Shown here: positions 23,573 through 34,196 of the stretch, in pieces
Position numbering within the stretch: the first letter of the stretch is position 1
Layout: every line of letters starts with the position of its first letter
From: Ophiosphaerella korrae
Taxonomy: Eukaryota > Ascomycota > Dothideomycetes > Pleosporales > Phaeosphaeriaceae
Assembly: GCA_028456385.1 (NCBI GenBank)
Contig: JALNQF010000218.1
Span: forward strand, 1 to 64,000
Length of the DNA stretch: 64,000 nucleotides
Direction of reading: 5' to 3'
Notes under the pieces: generated by a model
Databases searched by the model: none
What the model was told of the DNA's origin: nothing
Seen by the model: the letters and a program-made list of their open reading frames with translations, nothing else
Translations under genes and position numbers: made by a program

Positions 23573-23578
23573 ACGCGT
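23573..23578. promoter_or_regulatory. MCB box (ACGCGT) upstream of dUTPase
   Basis: ACGCGT, embedded in GACGCGTC, lies 79 bp upstream of the dUTPase ATG at 23494. dUTPase is an S-phase gene in yeasts. The site would be inside the coding region if translation began at 23626. Confidence 0.45.
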
Positions 23579-23625
23579 CGCGTGGTGACGTGACGTGATC
23601 CAAGCGGCACTAGTCCTATATGGCA

Positions 23626-25306
23626 CTAGTTCTCTACCAAGACGCCTGATTCACCAACCTTCGCTCCCCTCAACACATATCCTTCCTTTCTCGCTTTCTC
23701 CCCCTCGCGTGCCACCGTTCTTCTAACCTCGTCACTCCTAGCCACCCACCTGACTCTGTATGCTTTTGCCGTCGTCATGGCGCCCTCGGAATTGAACGCC
23801 TCGTCGCTCGTATCTACCGGAATCTCCCCTCCCATATCATCCAATGCTGGCAAGATATCGAATGCCCAAAGCAGCTTGGCCAGCACAATAAACATGCTAT
23901 TTTCCGCTAAATGCACACCAGAGCAGATTCGCCGGCCCGCGCCAAAGGACCAATGATCGCGGCCTGAAGCTGGACCTGCGGCGTAATGGCCTGAGCCAAG
24001 GGGGTGATCTAGGAACCGTGATGGGTTGAAGGCCGTTGGGTCCAAGAAAATAGATGCATCGTAGTGAATCGGGTATTGTTGGAGGCAGACCACAGAATTG
24101 GTGGGGATGTATGTGCCCTTGTAAGTCATGGCTGCCGTGGTGTAGTGTGGTGTTCCAATATTGGTTACTGGTCGCATGCGCAACCCTTCTTTGACAATAG
24201 CGCGGATGTATGGAAGGACCGGTTCGTGGTCAAACGTTGGAGACTGGGATCCGTCTACTACGCTATCAATTTCTGCTTGTGCCTTGCACTGGACCTCTGG
24301 ATTGGCGCCAAGGTATAGGATTACTGTGTTGAGGGCCGAAGATGTAGTCTCGCTACCTGCCTCAATCATGCTGCCAGCGAGGAAGGCTGCTTGAAGCTCA
24401 CTGATTCCTTGTTTTTGATAATCGCTCTCAATGAACTGCTTCACAAAACACTCGGGTGCTTGCTTTGTTTCCATCTGAGTTTTGAGTGTAGTCCAGAACG
24501 ACATCCATAGATTGGCCTGCTTGTCGAAGAGTGGCTTTAGACCAGACCGCCACCATTGGAGGCGAAGAGGGAGGTTGCCGATGAATGGCAGTGCATCTGC
24601 AAGATAGGCGCCGGGTTTTGCGACAATGGAAAAATCGTTCATCAGGCTGTATATCTCGCGTACTTCATCGCAATCCTGGAATATGTAAATTGGACTCAGA
24701 TTATGATTGATACCAGTCATTGCTTACCCATTCAGGAATCCTCCTGCCGTAGGTGCTTGTCATGATGACACTGACCGTATATCTTCGAACCGCCATATAA
24801 CTAACATCATTTCCCTTGTTTTCATCCGCACCCCTAAGGATCTCTTCTAGTAGCATCTTGGCTTCAAATTCTTGGCTGGATTTGAATGTTGCACTGACAT
24901 TTGGTGTCAACAGCTTGTGACTAATTGCCCTGAGCCTCCTCCACTCGGGACCATATGGCATGAACAAAAAGCGCATGCCGCCACTTAGTGCATCACTGGC
25001 AACGGGTTGGGGTGGTCGAGAACTTGAGTGGGAAGACTGCTTGTCGAGAAGTTCTTTACATGCTTCGGGTGAGCATATCATGTACCAGTCGTTCCATCCC
25101 AGCCGGATCTTGAACACATCGCCATACTCCTGTGCCCATGCAATGATTTGCCGATGTGGTTGGGGACCTAGTTGATGTGCATTGCCTAAAAGTGGAAGGC
25201 CCGCAGGTCCTGGCGCATGATGCGTGCCAGGCGGAGGTCGTCTTTTGTATCGACTGTAGAGGATAAAGGTCGTGAGCAAGGCGACGAGCAGTGAAATGAT
25301 GTGCAT
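23626..25306 (-). CDS. Cytochrome P450 monooxygenase, 542 aa
   Basis: Exon 1 (25306-24728) and exon 2 (24675-23626), separated by a 52 nt intron (GTAAGC..CCAG), give 542 residues. An N-terminal membrane anchor ([15 protein letters not shown]) is followed by the basic/proline hinge [17 protein letters not shown]. Helix C WRRLR, the I-helix AGSETTS, the K-helix EGLR (ExxR), a PERF-like FNPSRFLD and the heme loop [10 protein letters not shown] with the Cys ligand are all present. A microsomal class II P450 of the CYP2-like fungal clans is likely; the substrate cannot be read from sequence. Two CCCCACA/TGTGGGG sites lie at its 5' side (25306-25312 over the ATG and 25481-25487), so it may share regulation with the catabolic cluster (inference). 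No damage seen. Confidence 0.9.
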
Positions 25307-25745
25307 GTGGGGCCAGATGGTCTTCTAAGACAACTTCGAATACGAGGGCGTTGCAGAACAGAAAAAGGACGGGTTTAGAGAAATGTCGTTTCTTCCTCTA
25401 AAAGGATTACTTTTACTAGATATTGCTCCCATCATCTGGAGGCAAGATGCATCATGTTTGGGGTACGCATGGATGGCGTTCCCCACATGCAGGCAGAATC
25501 AAGGCTAGAGTGAGGGGAAGACTAGGTAGGTGCTACTGGGGCTGCCGTCAGAATGTTGTGGACTCCTGCAGGTACAATCAAGGAGGGGGCACAACACTGT
25601 TTGTGTATATCTAGTTGATTCAACGTTATGTTTGTGTTGTCCGTAGCATTGCGTCGTCATTGGCCGGTCATGGCTCCCGAGCTCGTCCGAGGGCCCAGAT
25701 CGGAAGCAGGCTCCAAGGTTCCGCCTCGATCTATCGATCAAGCAT
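25307..25745. promoter_or_regulatory. Divergent upstream region of P450 and DUF924 gene
   Basis: A 439 bp gap between divergent genes. CCCCACA at 25481-25487 matches the heptamer that recurs in the cluster to the right. Nothing else recognised. Confidence 0.4.
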
Positions 25746-26651
25746 TTGCATCTGTTGGGTCAAAGACTAGACAACAAACACGTAAATGTTCACTTACTTG
25801 ACAGCACGAACAACCTCGTGCCTGAGCCGTACCGTCTCTCCTCGACGCGCAATGCCTTCACGCTTGACCCGGCCATCTTCAATTCAGGCCTTTACACGCA
25901 AGTCATCAATGTTTGGCTCCCAGGGGTAAATACCCAAGGCGAAATACTAGACGAGACTATCATGAAGCTCTGGTTTACGGGCAGTCCCAATGAACGACGG
26001 GCATTTGACAGCGTCTGCAAGGATGCGTTTGCACACGCCTTGGAAGCCATTGGACCTGACAGGTTTCCTTCGCCCAGTGCCCAGCCATTCATAGATGAGA
26101 TTGAAAAGATTGCACGCACCATGTCTACGTCGCAGGCTGCATGGGCTGCGCTCAGCATCACTCTCCTGCTTGACCAGATACCTCGCAATATCTATCGCAC
26201 AGTCGCTGGCCTGCGTCGCGTCTATACTCACTACGATGCCATGTCCTACTCACTTGCTCGCACCCTTCTCTCCCCTAATGCTACTGTCCCTCGCCCCGAC
26301 CTGCACCCTGAGTGGCGCAACTCTGCGGCCCACCGCATCTGGTTCTACCTGCCCCTTGTGCATTCCGAGACCATGGAAGCACATGATCAGCTGGACCAGA
26401 TAATCCACGAGTGGGCCGAGGACCTGGATAGTCTGCATGGCCACCAAAGCACCAAGATTTTGTTCCAGAGCTGCCTCAAGTCGGAGAAAGGACATAGGGA
26501 AATACTGAGCAAGTTCGGAAGGTATCCACACCGGAACCAGGCGCTAGACAGGGCAAGCACTCCAGAGGAGACCATTTTTCTAGACCAAGGGGGGGCCACA
26601 TTCAGCGTTCCACAGGAGGGGAAGAATAGTCGGGATAAACATGAGCTGTAG
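25746..26651 (+). CDS. DUF924 family protein, about 301 aa
   Basis: The frame from 25746 to the stop at 26651 carries the DUF924 signature: VINVWLP near the start, LWFTGSPNERRAFD, then ALSITLLLDQIPRNIYR, and HRIWFYLPLVHSE followed by a helical C-terminus. DUF924 proteins are all-helical, TPR-like, widespread in bacteria and fungi, and of unknown biochemical role. The family usually starts a few residues before the TLDPAIFN stretch, so the first 30-40 residues of this frame may be non-coding or an extra exon may supply the start. Cytosolic; no targeting signal. It converges with the SCOT gene (105 bp between stops). Confidence 0.82.
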   Translation: MHLLGQRLDNKHVNVHLLDSTNNLVPEPYRLSSTRNAFTLDPAIFNSGLYTQVINVWLPGVNTQGEILDETIMKLWFTGSPNERRAFDSVCKDAFAHALEAIGPDRFPSPSAQPFIDEIEKIARTMSTSQAAWAALSITLLLDQIPRNIYRTVAGLRRVYTHYDAMSYSLARTLLSPNATVPRPDLHPEWRNSAAHRIWFYLPLVHSETMEAHDQLDQIIHEWAEDLDSLHGHQSTKILFQSCLKSEKGHREILSKFGRYPHRNQALDRASTPEETIFLDQGGATFSVPQEGKNSRDKHEL

Positions 26652-26756
26652 TGTTTATTTGATATGACTATGTGGGGACAACAACAGCAATTTCATGATT
26701 CCATGGCCCACCCAAACGCCTGATGCATGCTTGCTGTTCCGAAACAAATTCTCTTT

Positions 26757-28467
26757 TTAGACACTCATCTCTCTCAAATCCTCAGCCACCTTGAATGGCG
26801 CCTCTGTCTTGCTCCTAATCTCCTCTACACTCACTCCCTTTGCATGTTCCTTCAGCGTCAAACCCTCCAACCGGTCCACGTCAAATACAGCCAGGTCCGT
26901 AATGATAGTGCTGACGCACTTTTGTCCTGTAAGTGGGAACGAGCACTGTTTGAGAATTTTGGGGTTCCCCTTCTTATCTACATGCTCCATTGTGATGACA
27001 ACCTTGGTCTGTTCTGGATTCGCAACCAGGTCCATAGCGCCACCAATACCTTTGACCTTCCCTGGTAACATGAAATTCGCCAAGTCTCCATATTGCCCGA
27101 CTTGCATAGCGCCTAACATAGCCACATCAATCCGTCCACTGCGAATCATTCCGAACGACTCATGACTTCCAAAAGTTGAGGCGCCCTTAATCAATGTTAC
27201 AGTCTCTTTGCCTGCATTGATTAGGTCTGCATCTTCTTCGCCGGGTTTTGGGTATCGGCCCATGCCGAGGATGCCATTCTCAGATTCCAAGACAATTTCT
27301 GTGCCAGAGGGAAGGAAAGCTGGCGCTGCGAGGGGCATACCAATACCTAGGTTGACATACATTCCATCCTTTAATTCTTGGGCTGCGCGCTTGATGATTC
27401 GTTCGCGTTTTTGCGATGCCGCTGAGCCTTGGGAGTATTAGTACACGATGTGTCGACGAAAAATGTAAAATGGTCACATACCACCCTCCAGTAATGCTTT
27501 CTTTTGTTCCTCTGGACTCTTCCAGAACACTTTGCGCTCAATCTCCTTGGGCTCCGTACTCTTGATCACGCGCTTCACATAGATGCCCTGCAAGTGAATG
27601 TTCTCTGGCGCAATCTCGCCGTCTTCGACGATCTCGTCGGCTTCCACGATTGTTATCTTGGCATTTTTGCCCATGGCTTCGTTGAAGTTGTTTTGTGCCT
27701 TCCGGAATTGACAATTACCTAGTCGATCTGCTTTTGCTACCTTGACAAAAGCGTAGTCGCCAAAGATTGCTTCTTCCATGACGTAAGATTTACCGTTAAA
27801 TTCACGGGTTTCTTTTGCTGGCGCCATTTTTGCAATAGTGCCGTCGGTGTTGTAGCGGACGGGGAGTTCGCCGGTTTGTACTGGATAAATTTGTTAGCTT
27901 TCTTGATTTTTTGCAACTGTCACCTCTTTTCAATTTCAAAAGATTGAAGAGAGATCTTCTGACTATCCCAGAAATCAACACACCTATGGTGCCATATGCA
28001 GCTGGGGTGTAAAAGGCTGGCACTCCCGCTGCTCCTGCTGCACACTTTTCTGCAATCGTCCCCTGGGGTGTCAATTGCAAACTCAGCTGGCCTTTAAGAT
28101 ACATTTGCTCAAAAACTTTGTTATCACCAATATAACTCGCCACCATGGTCCCGATCTGCTTTGTCTCCAACAATCGGCCTAGCCCCACACCCGGCATGCC
28201 AGCGTTGTTGCTCACAACTGTGAAGTTGGTCAAATCAGGTCGGTCTCGGAGCGCGTTGATTAGTGTGTTAGGTACGCCAGAAAACCCAAATCCTCCAACC
28301 AGAACGGTGGTATCAGATTTCATGTCGTAGATGGCATCTTGCGCTGAGGAAACGATCTTGTTGATGGCGGGACGGGCGCTAGTTATGGAGAAAAATCGCG
28401 GTGTAATGGCCTTGCGGCGGGCGGTGAAAAGAAATTGTTGCTGCATTGTGAGTGCCCTTCGACTCAT
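26757..28467 (-). CDS. Succinyl-CoA:3-oxoacid CoA-transferase (SCOT type), mitochondrial, 517 aa
   Basis: Exons 28467-27984, 27880-27482 and 27427-26757 sum to 1554 nt. The N-terminal half holds the CoA-transferase alpha domain (VLVGGFGFSGVPNTLI, NNAGMPGVGLGRLL, PQGTIAEKCAAGAAGVPAFYT). The C-terminal half holds the beta domain, with GMYVNLGIGMPL and the catalytic Glu in ESENGILGMG. The first 35 residues (rich in R, Q, F, S, no acids before the domain) look like a mitochondrial presequence. SCOT enzymes move CoA from succinyl-CoA to acetoacetate, and fungal members also act on 3-oxoadipate. Given its neighbours (maleylacetate reductase-like enzyme, thiolase, cycloisomerase-like lyase), 3-oxoadipate is the attractive substrate, but this is inference. 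CCCCACA lies 218 bp upstream (28685-28691). Confidence 0.93.
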
Positions 28468-29073
28468 TTATTGCGTATCGGCCAAGAGGTAGTGAGTGAT
28501 TGATCAAGCGTAGTACGAGAAAGCTGTGGCCAAGTGATTTCGAAACTACTTGAACAGTATACGAGAAAAGAATTGGTAGGCAAGGTAAATGGATGCGAAC
28601 AAGGCTTCTCCAATGTCACACTTATTAGTGCAACACAATATAGAAATCCGCGGTGTCAATTGTAGTTTACAGATTTGGGGCTGTCCCCACACAACATTAA
28701 TCGGTGCGTGCAGCTTCCATCATGGGCTAACACACATTGGGATGTCCGACTTCCACTGCCGTCCGGTCCCGGTGGGACATCCGGCTGCGGAAAAGCATCC
28801 CTAGTAAAAACGGGCGAGATATGGATGAGTGCTTAGCCGATTCCTGGAAAGAAAAGCAAGTAAAGCACCATATGATTGCATAGGATCAGGGCTGTTCGAC
28901 AAAGCCGGAAATAATTTCCAGCCAGAGTTTCCCAACCATGCGAGGGCGCGTTCTGCTAGCGCGAAATCTTCGCGTACATGCGAGGGAAGCAAAGCACAAT
29001 TGAAGGAATTTTGTTACCATCTACTACTGCATGAACACCCATCAATACAAACCATGAACGATTTGCTTTACTG
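28468..29073. promoter_or_regulatory. Upstream region of the SCOT gene
   Basis: A 606 bp gap between the SCOT start and the 3' end of the next minus-strand gene. CCCCACA at 28685-28691 lies within a GC-richer patch (28675-28795) that also has CCGGTCCCGGTGGGACATCCGG, a partly palindromic stretch at 28765-28786. Binding function inferred. Confidence 0.4.
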
Positions 29074-30498
29074 TCATTTTGCGTCAGTCACGAATGAGAG
29101 TAGGCTGGTCGAGAATCGCTTACAATGTGTAAAGTCCTTGTGATCTTTGCTGTGCAGCGCGCGGGACGCAATTGCATCCTCTTCGGCATCTCCAGTGGGC
29201 ACGTTGTACTTCGCAAAACGTTAGAAGTATCAAAGACGGCGAAACTCCTCGACTTACCGCGCTCAACGATGTTTTGTGTCCCAATTGCTCCACTAACGCC
29301 GCAATTGCGTCTCCCACAATGTGCGAGTCCTGCTCGTCATTCCCTGTGCTTTGTTTTTCGATATAAGGAATGATTCTGGCAATTTGTGCCGCTTCCTCTG
29401 GATTGCTCGCTTTGAAATGTACCGTTGGTGCTAAACTCAGACAACTCGTGATACCGTGAGGGATGCTGTACGTCGCTCCTATCGCGTGACCGATACTGTG
29501 GCTCAGACCAACGCCGCCAGTATATAAGAACGGGAAGAGGGATGAATAACAAGCCAGGAAGAGTTTCGTTCGCACATGGGCGTCATTCGGATTTGTTTGG
29601 GATTGAGGTAGGTATGTGAACAGGTCTTTGATGGATTCAAGACACATACGCTTCGTCGGTATCTCGGCTGCGAGGGGATGATACATCAACTCGACTGCAT
29701 GATCCAATGATCGTATCTACATAGGTATTAGTACCTTGCCATTAATACATGGGCGTTTCAAAAAGCAGACTTACACCCGTACTCGTCCAAAGGTTCATGG
29801 GTGTATAGATGGCGAGATTGCCATCATATACCACGGCTGGGGGTATGAGCCTGCATAATTCTCGATTTTCGATTCGTCACCTTACCTTTTGGAACGAGCT
29901 CTGGATGGCTCACGGCGATTTTATGCTTCTCCTCAGTAGTAAAGCCTGCGTTCTGTGTTGTTTCGGCCACACTGAGTGTTGTTGGCACGGCAATGCTAGG
30001 TATCCACTTCCCCGTCTCCTGGTAGATATTGTATGCGATTGCCTTTGCAGAATCAATAGGAGAGCCACCTCCGATAGCAATCAAAATGTCACATTTGGAC
30101 TTTGACATCAGCGCTGTTGCTTCATGAATATCTTGGATTGGCCTGTTAAGACATTAGATACGGTTTACCATGCAGATCGACTGTCCCTAACGCATGTTGT
30201 CCGATCTTACTAAAGGTTCCACCATGTGAAGTGCCTAGTGATTTCTCGATATTCTTAATGACTGGAGTTTTTTCGTACAGCGACCGACCAGTGATGATGA
30301 AGCCTTTGGTCCCACCTAACTCTGAAATAACGTCCGAAAGCTGATTGCTCGTTCCTAGGGCCTTGATGAGTCCTGAAAAGCATCAAAGGACAACTGCTGA
30401 CCTGTCCCATAAATCATCAATTTGATTGGCGACGCTCGATACACGCCGGTGACCGAAGAGTCAATGCTTCCATTTTGATACTTGGTGGGCAGCGACAT
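29074..30498 (-). CDS. Iron-containing alcohol dehydrogenase / maleylacetate reductase-like, 390 aa
   Basis: Exons 30498-30402, 30354-30192, 30142-29886, 29836-29775, 29716-29258 and 29208-29074 sum to 1173 nt with all phases consistent. The product shows the Fe-ADH fold: PIKLMIYGTG near the N-terminus, the dinucleotide-binding IAIGGGSPIDSAKAIAY, IPSIAVPTTLSVAETTQNAGF, then STGIRSLDHAVELMYHP and LSHSIGHAIGATYSIPHG, whose His residues match the metal site. The central motifs resemble maleylacetate reductases, which reduce maleylacetate to 3-oxoadipate, more than simple alcohol dehydrogenases. The neighbours (CoA-transferase, thiolase) would use that product. The acceptor of intron 1 is CCTAG at 30355, giving 47 nt; a nearer TTTTCAG would give an implausible 29 nt intron. 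The C-terminus is shorter and more basic than in relatives. Substrate unproven. Confidence 0.85.
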
Positions 30499-30755
30499 GG
30501 TGTAAACGGTGAGATCTAAAATTGTGCTAGAGAATATATTTCTTCAGAAACTATGCGTCAGTATTTGCGATCTCAGATGTTTCCGCAGTCGAGGGGTAGC
30601 TTGCGCCTCGCCCCACACAAGTGCTCTGCCCCGCCACAGCTCTAAGCCGTAATGCAAATCGGCAGTTCCTGTATGTTCTTGCTGCTTTGGATGTTGGCGT
30701 GTAGGTAGTATTTTGAAAATATGTCTAGCATTCATCTCAACTGTCCGTAGTCGAG
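30499..30755. promoter_or_regulatory. Bidirectional promoter between the Fe-ADH and thiolase genes
   Basis: The two ATGs are 257 bp apart and face away from each other, so both genes must be driven from this segment. It contains CCCCACA at 30611-30617 and, 12 bp on, CCCCGCCAC. Shared control of two consecutive pathway steps is the likely meaning. Confidence 0.55.
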
Positions 30756-32026
30756 ATGGCGGCTTTCAACAGGGTTGCACGGAGTGTGTTACAAAAGAGT
30801 CCGAATGATGTCGTTCTACTTTCAGCTGTCCGGTCACCGATTAATCGTAGTTTCAAAGGCGGCTACAAAGATGCACATCCTGAGGACATATTAATGCCTG
30901 TTGGTGTGTTTGTCCCAAATCCCAGATGAAGCTGATTGCCATGCAGGTTATGAAAGCTGCTGTACAACGAGCACGGATCCGGCCGAGCGATGTGAACGAT
31001 GCGCTCATCGGAAACGTACTCGCAGAACTAGGGTTTGCAAAAACTGGACGCATGGCGCTCAATCATGCTGGCTTTCCAAACTCGACGACTTTTCACACTG
31101 TCAATCGTCAATGCTCCAGCAGTCTACAAGCTATAACCCACATTTCGTATTCGATCATGGCCGGCCAAATCGACGTGGGGCTGGCTGGGGGGGTTGAAAG
31201 CATGTCGCGAAATTACGGGTCTCGTGGGGTTCCCAATGATGTGTCGCCTGCTCTCTTGGGAAGTACAGTCAAAGATGCCCGAGATTGCCTCATGCCCATG
31301 GGCATTACGTCTGAAAATGTGGCAGATAGATACAAAATAGATCGTAAAAGTCAAGACGAGTACGCTGAACGGAGCCATAGCCGTGCAAGTCGAGCGCAAA
31401 AAGGGGGCCGTTTTGACTGGGAACTGGTTCCAATCACTGTTCGGCGAACCGACGATGCTACTGGGCAAATATGTGGCCACGAGGTGACCAAAGATGACGG
31501 TATCAGGCATGGGCTTACATTGGAAAAACTTTCGACCCTGAAGCCCGTCTTTGGTGACAAGGGCAGAAGCACAGCAGGCAACTCGAGTCAAATTTCCGAC
31601 GGAGCATCCTCTACCATTATAGCTCGAAGATCATGGGCAGATGAGCGTGGTCTCAAGCCGCTAGGCCGTTTCATTGGCACACAGGTGAAAGGCTGCGCGC
31701 CCGATGAGATGGGCATGGGGCCAATTTACGCCATACCAGCGTTGCTGGGATGGACTGGTATTGAGCTCAAAGACATTGATCTCATTGAGCTGAACGAAGC
31801 ATTTGCAAGCCAGACCATCGCGTGCATTCGTGAGCTCGGGCTGGACGAAGACAAGGTCAATCCCAACGGAGGCGCCATCGCGCTAGGGCACCCAACTGGG
31901 GCAACTGGAGCTCGTCAGACAGCGACGCTACTTGGTGAACTGCGGCGACAAGACAAAGAGCTGGGAATTGTGAGTATGTGTGCGAGTACTGGGCAGGGTG
32001 TAGCCTCGCTGTTTGTTCGTGAGTAG
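30756..32026 (+). CDS. 3-oxoacyl-CoA / 3-oxoadipyl-CoA thiolase, 407 aa
   Basis: Exon 1 (30756-30899) and exon 2 (30947-32026) give 407 residues. The intron is 47 nt (GTTGGT..ATGCAG), placed so that PEDILMP joins VMKAAVQ. Thiolase landmarks are all there: VVLLSAVRSPI, the acyl-accepting Cys in NRQCSSSLQA, AGGVESMS, the active-site His in GHPTGATGARQ and the second Cys in CASTGQG. There is no PTS1 (C-terminus FVRE); the N-terminus MAAFNRVARSVLQKS is basic and could direct to mitochondria. Thiolases cleave 3-oxoacyl-CoA with CoA; next to SCOT, 3-oxoadipyl-CoA to succinyl-CoA plus acetyl-CoA is the natural guess. Acetoacetyl-CoA or fatty-acid thiolase activity cannot be excluded. Divergent from the Fe-ADH gene. 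Confidence 0.92.
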
Positions 32027-32265
32027 TTGCAGTAGCAGCATCACAGAAATGAAAGACGATTGGTCAGGTGATATGAGTCTAACTGCTTTCGCTCTAATGA
32101 TCTTGGCATTTCTCCCCACACGAGCGGTTTGGTGCACCATGTCCCACCACTTCCCTCATTTCGGGGCCCGCAAAGCCTTGCATAATGGCGCAGATGTGCT
32201 GTTCGCTGCATTCCCATTCCCATTCCATGTATCTTTGAGTGACTCTTGCTACTCAGTAGTCCATC

Positions 32266-33690
32266 ATGCTCCTTCTTCGCCATCTCACGCTCCGTCGTCT
32301 TCCCCGTTTCCCAGCTCGCTACCAGCGTCGTGCTCTGGGCAGCGTTGGTGCCATTGACTCTGCTATATTTCGCACTTTGTTCGGGACTGAGGAGATCCGG
32401 AAAGTGTTTGATGATAGAGCCTACGTTAACCGTTGTGTTGATGCAGAGACGGCGTTGGCAAGAGCCCAGTCAAAGTGTAACGTCATTCCATCTCACATCG
32501 GCGACCTTGTCACCAACAAGGCCAATGAATTGGACCTGGATTTCGAGCGGCTGCGAAGCGAAACTGAGATCGTCGGTTATCCCATCTTCCCTCTGGTACG
32601 ACAGCTCTCTGCATCTTGTGGGGAGGAGGCCGGACGCTATGTGCATTGGGGTGCCACGACCCAGGACATCATGGATTTGGCAAGCGTACTCCAGATGAAA
32701 CAGGGCTTGGAAATCATTGAGCGAACTCTCCGTTCTGTCATCAAAAACCTTGAGAATCTTTCGAGGAAGCACCGAGACACACCCATGGCTGGCCGCACCC
32801 ATCTTCAACACGCTCTTCCTATCACATTTGGGCATAAATGCGCAATTTGGCTGTCTGGATTCCAGCGGCATCTTGACCGGCTTCAAGAGTTGAAACCTCG
32901 TGCATTAATGGTCCAATTTGGCGGGGCTACAGGTTCGTTAGCCTCCTTGGGCTCCGGTGATGATGGCATTCGCGTTCGCAAAGAAATGGCTAAGGACCTC
33001 GGGTTGGCTGACCCTCCAATAACGTGGCATGTCGCACGGGACGGTGTGGCGGAAATTACCAATTACCTCGCCTTAGTGGGAGGAAGTCTAGGCAAACTTG
33101 CACTCGACATTATCATTATGTCGTCCAATGAGCTTTCAGAAGTCTCGGAGCCTTTTGTACCACATCGAGGAGCCTCTTCTACCATGCCACAAAAAAGGAA
33201 TCCTATCTCAAGCGAAGTGATCCTGGCGGCCTCAAAGATTCTGCGGTCGAATGCAGGACTAGTGCTCGACGGCATGGTATCTGATTTCGAGCGTGCCTCC
33301 GGCCCATGGCACCTGGAATGGGTCGCCGTGCCTGAGAGCTTTGTCATCGCTGTAGGAGCGCTGAATCAGGCCGACTTTGCACTCTCTGGACTCGTTGTGA
33401 ACCCGAAAAAAATGCTGGAGAATCTTTACTCGACAAAGGGACTCATTGTTGCTGAAGCAGTGATGATGGGTCTTGCTCCACATCTTGGCCGAGGAAAGGC
33501 CCATGACGTGGTCTACGCAGCATGCAAGGAGAGCATCGAGAACAATACTAGTTTGCTGGAAGCCTTGCAAACAAGGTACGAAATCACAGAAAAGATTTCA
33601 GCCGAGCAACTCAGTTCTTTGTGTGATGCTAAAAACTACCTTGGTTCATGTGGGTTGATGGTAGATGAGGTTTTGGCGGTATCAAAATAA
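32266..33690 (+). CDS. 3-carboxy-cis,cis-muconate cycloisomerase-like lyase (fumarase/aspartase superfamily), 474 aa
   Basis: A single-exon frame encodes 474 residues. The superfamily motifs are clear: HWGATTQDIMD (C1), MAGRTHLQHALPITFG (C2) and the signature SSTMPQKRNPISSE (C3). The overall pattern fits bacterial-type PcaB and adenylosuccinate lyase relatives; the long C-terminal helical region and FGGATGSLASLG favour PcaB. The first 28 residues (LLLRHLTLRRLPRFPARYQRR) contain many Arg and no acids, and look like a mitochondrial presequence, unusual for this enzyme class. PcaB cyclises 3-carboxymuconate to carboxymuconolactone in the protocatechuate pathway; a different lyase reaction is possible here. 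CCCCACA lies 146 bp upstream (32114-32120). Fungi usually use an unrelated beta-propeller enzyme for this step. Confidence 0.85.
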   Translation: MLLLRHLTLRRLPRFPARYQRRALGSVGAIDSAIFRTLFGTEEIRKVFDDRAYVNRCVDAETALARAQSKCNVIPSHIGDLVTNKANELDLDFERLRSETEIVGYPIFPLVRQLSASCGEEAGRYVHWGATTQDIMDLASVLQMKQGLEIIERTLRSVIKNLENLSRKHRDTPMAGRTHLQHALPITFGHKCAIWLSGFQRHLDRLQELKPRALMVQFGGATGSLASLGSGDDGIRVRKEMAKDLGLADPPITWHVARDGVAEITNYLALVGGSLGKLALDIIIMSSNELSEVSEPFVPHRGASSTMPQKRNPISSEVILAASKILRSNAGLVLDGMVSDFERASGPWHLEWVAVPESFVIAVGALNQADFALSGLVVNPKKMLENLYSTKGLIVAEAVMMGLAPHLGRGKAHDVVYAACKESIENNTSLLEALQTRYEITEKISAEQLSSLCDAKNYLGSCGLMVDEVLAVSK

Positions 33691-34196
33691 TAAATGTTCA
33701 ATCTGCTGCTACCAAGGTAACAGTGCATTGTGACTCTGAGTTTTAAAGTATTTTACAATTTTGAAACATTTCCATTTCAGGCATAACATAAGGGGGTTTT
33801 AAAATAGGCAAAGCTGTTTTTAAAACGAATGCGCGGTCTCGCTCGAACTCCATGAAATTTCAATGTAAGCAACTCTTGGAAAGCTCCTACACAATTTGAC
33901 AACCATGGGAGAATATGTAAAAAGTCACAATGTTCATTTACCATGTTTCATTAGCCAGGTCCAATTTCATATCCGCTGGTTGTGGGCCTCTCACAGCCTC
34001 ACTCGAAGCTCTAACCCCGCTACCATACCAAGGGGCCAGGCCCCGCCGCCACATCATGCGCTTTCCACACCATTCGGCTGCGGCAGATGATTAGACTCCA
34101 AGACGACGATGTTCACGTTAGCTCCAATATAAGGTTCGACGCAAGCTCTGTCAGTGGGTATCATATGTTTTTATTCATCTCAATTAAGCTTACACT
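33691..34196. other. Intergenic before the dioxygenase-like gene
   Basis: A 506 bp gap. I find no exact CCCCACA here, unlike most gaps in the cluster. Nothing else recognised. Confidence 0.4.

Noticed and set aside
30372..30401. 29 nt intron in the Fe-ADH gene ending TTTTCAG
   Set aside because: A downstream acceptor (CCTAG at 30355) gives a normal 47 nt intron, keeps the phase and fits the family alignment better.
30900..30925. 26 nt intron in the thiolase gene ending ATCCCAG
   Set aside because: The acceptor at 30946 (ATGCAG) gives 47 nt and the expected ILMP-VMKAAV join.
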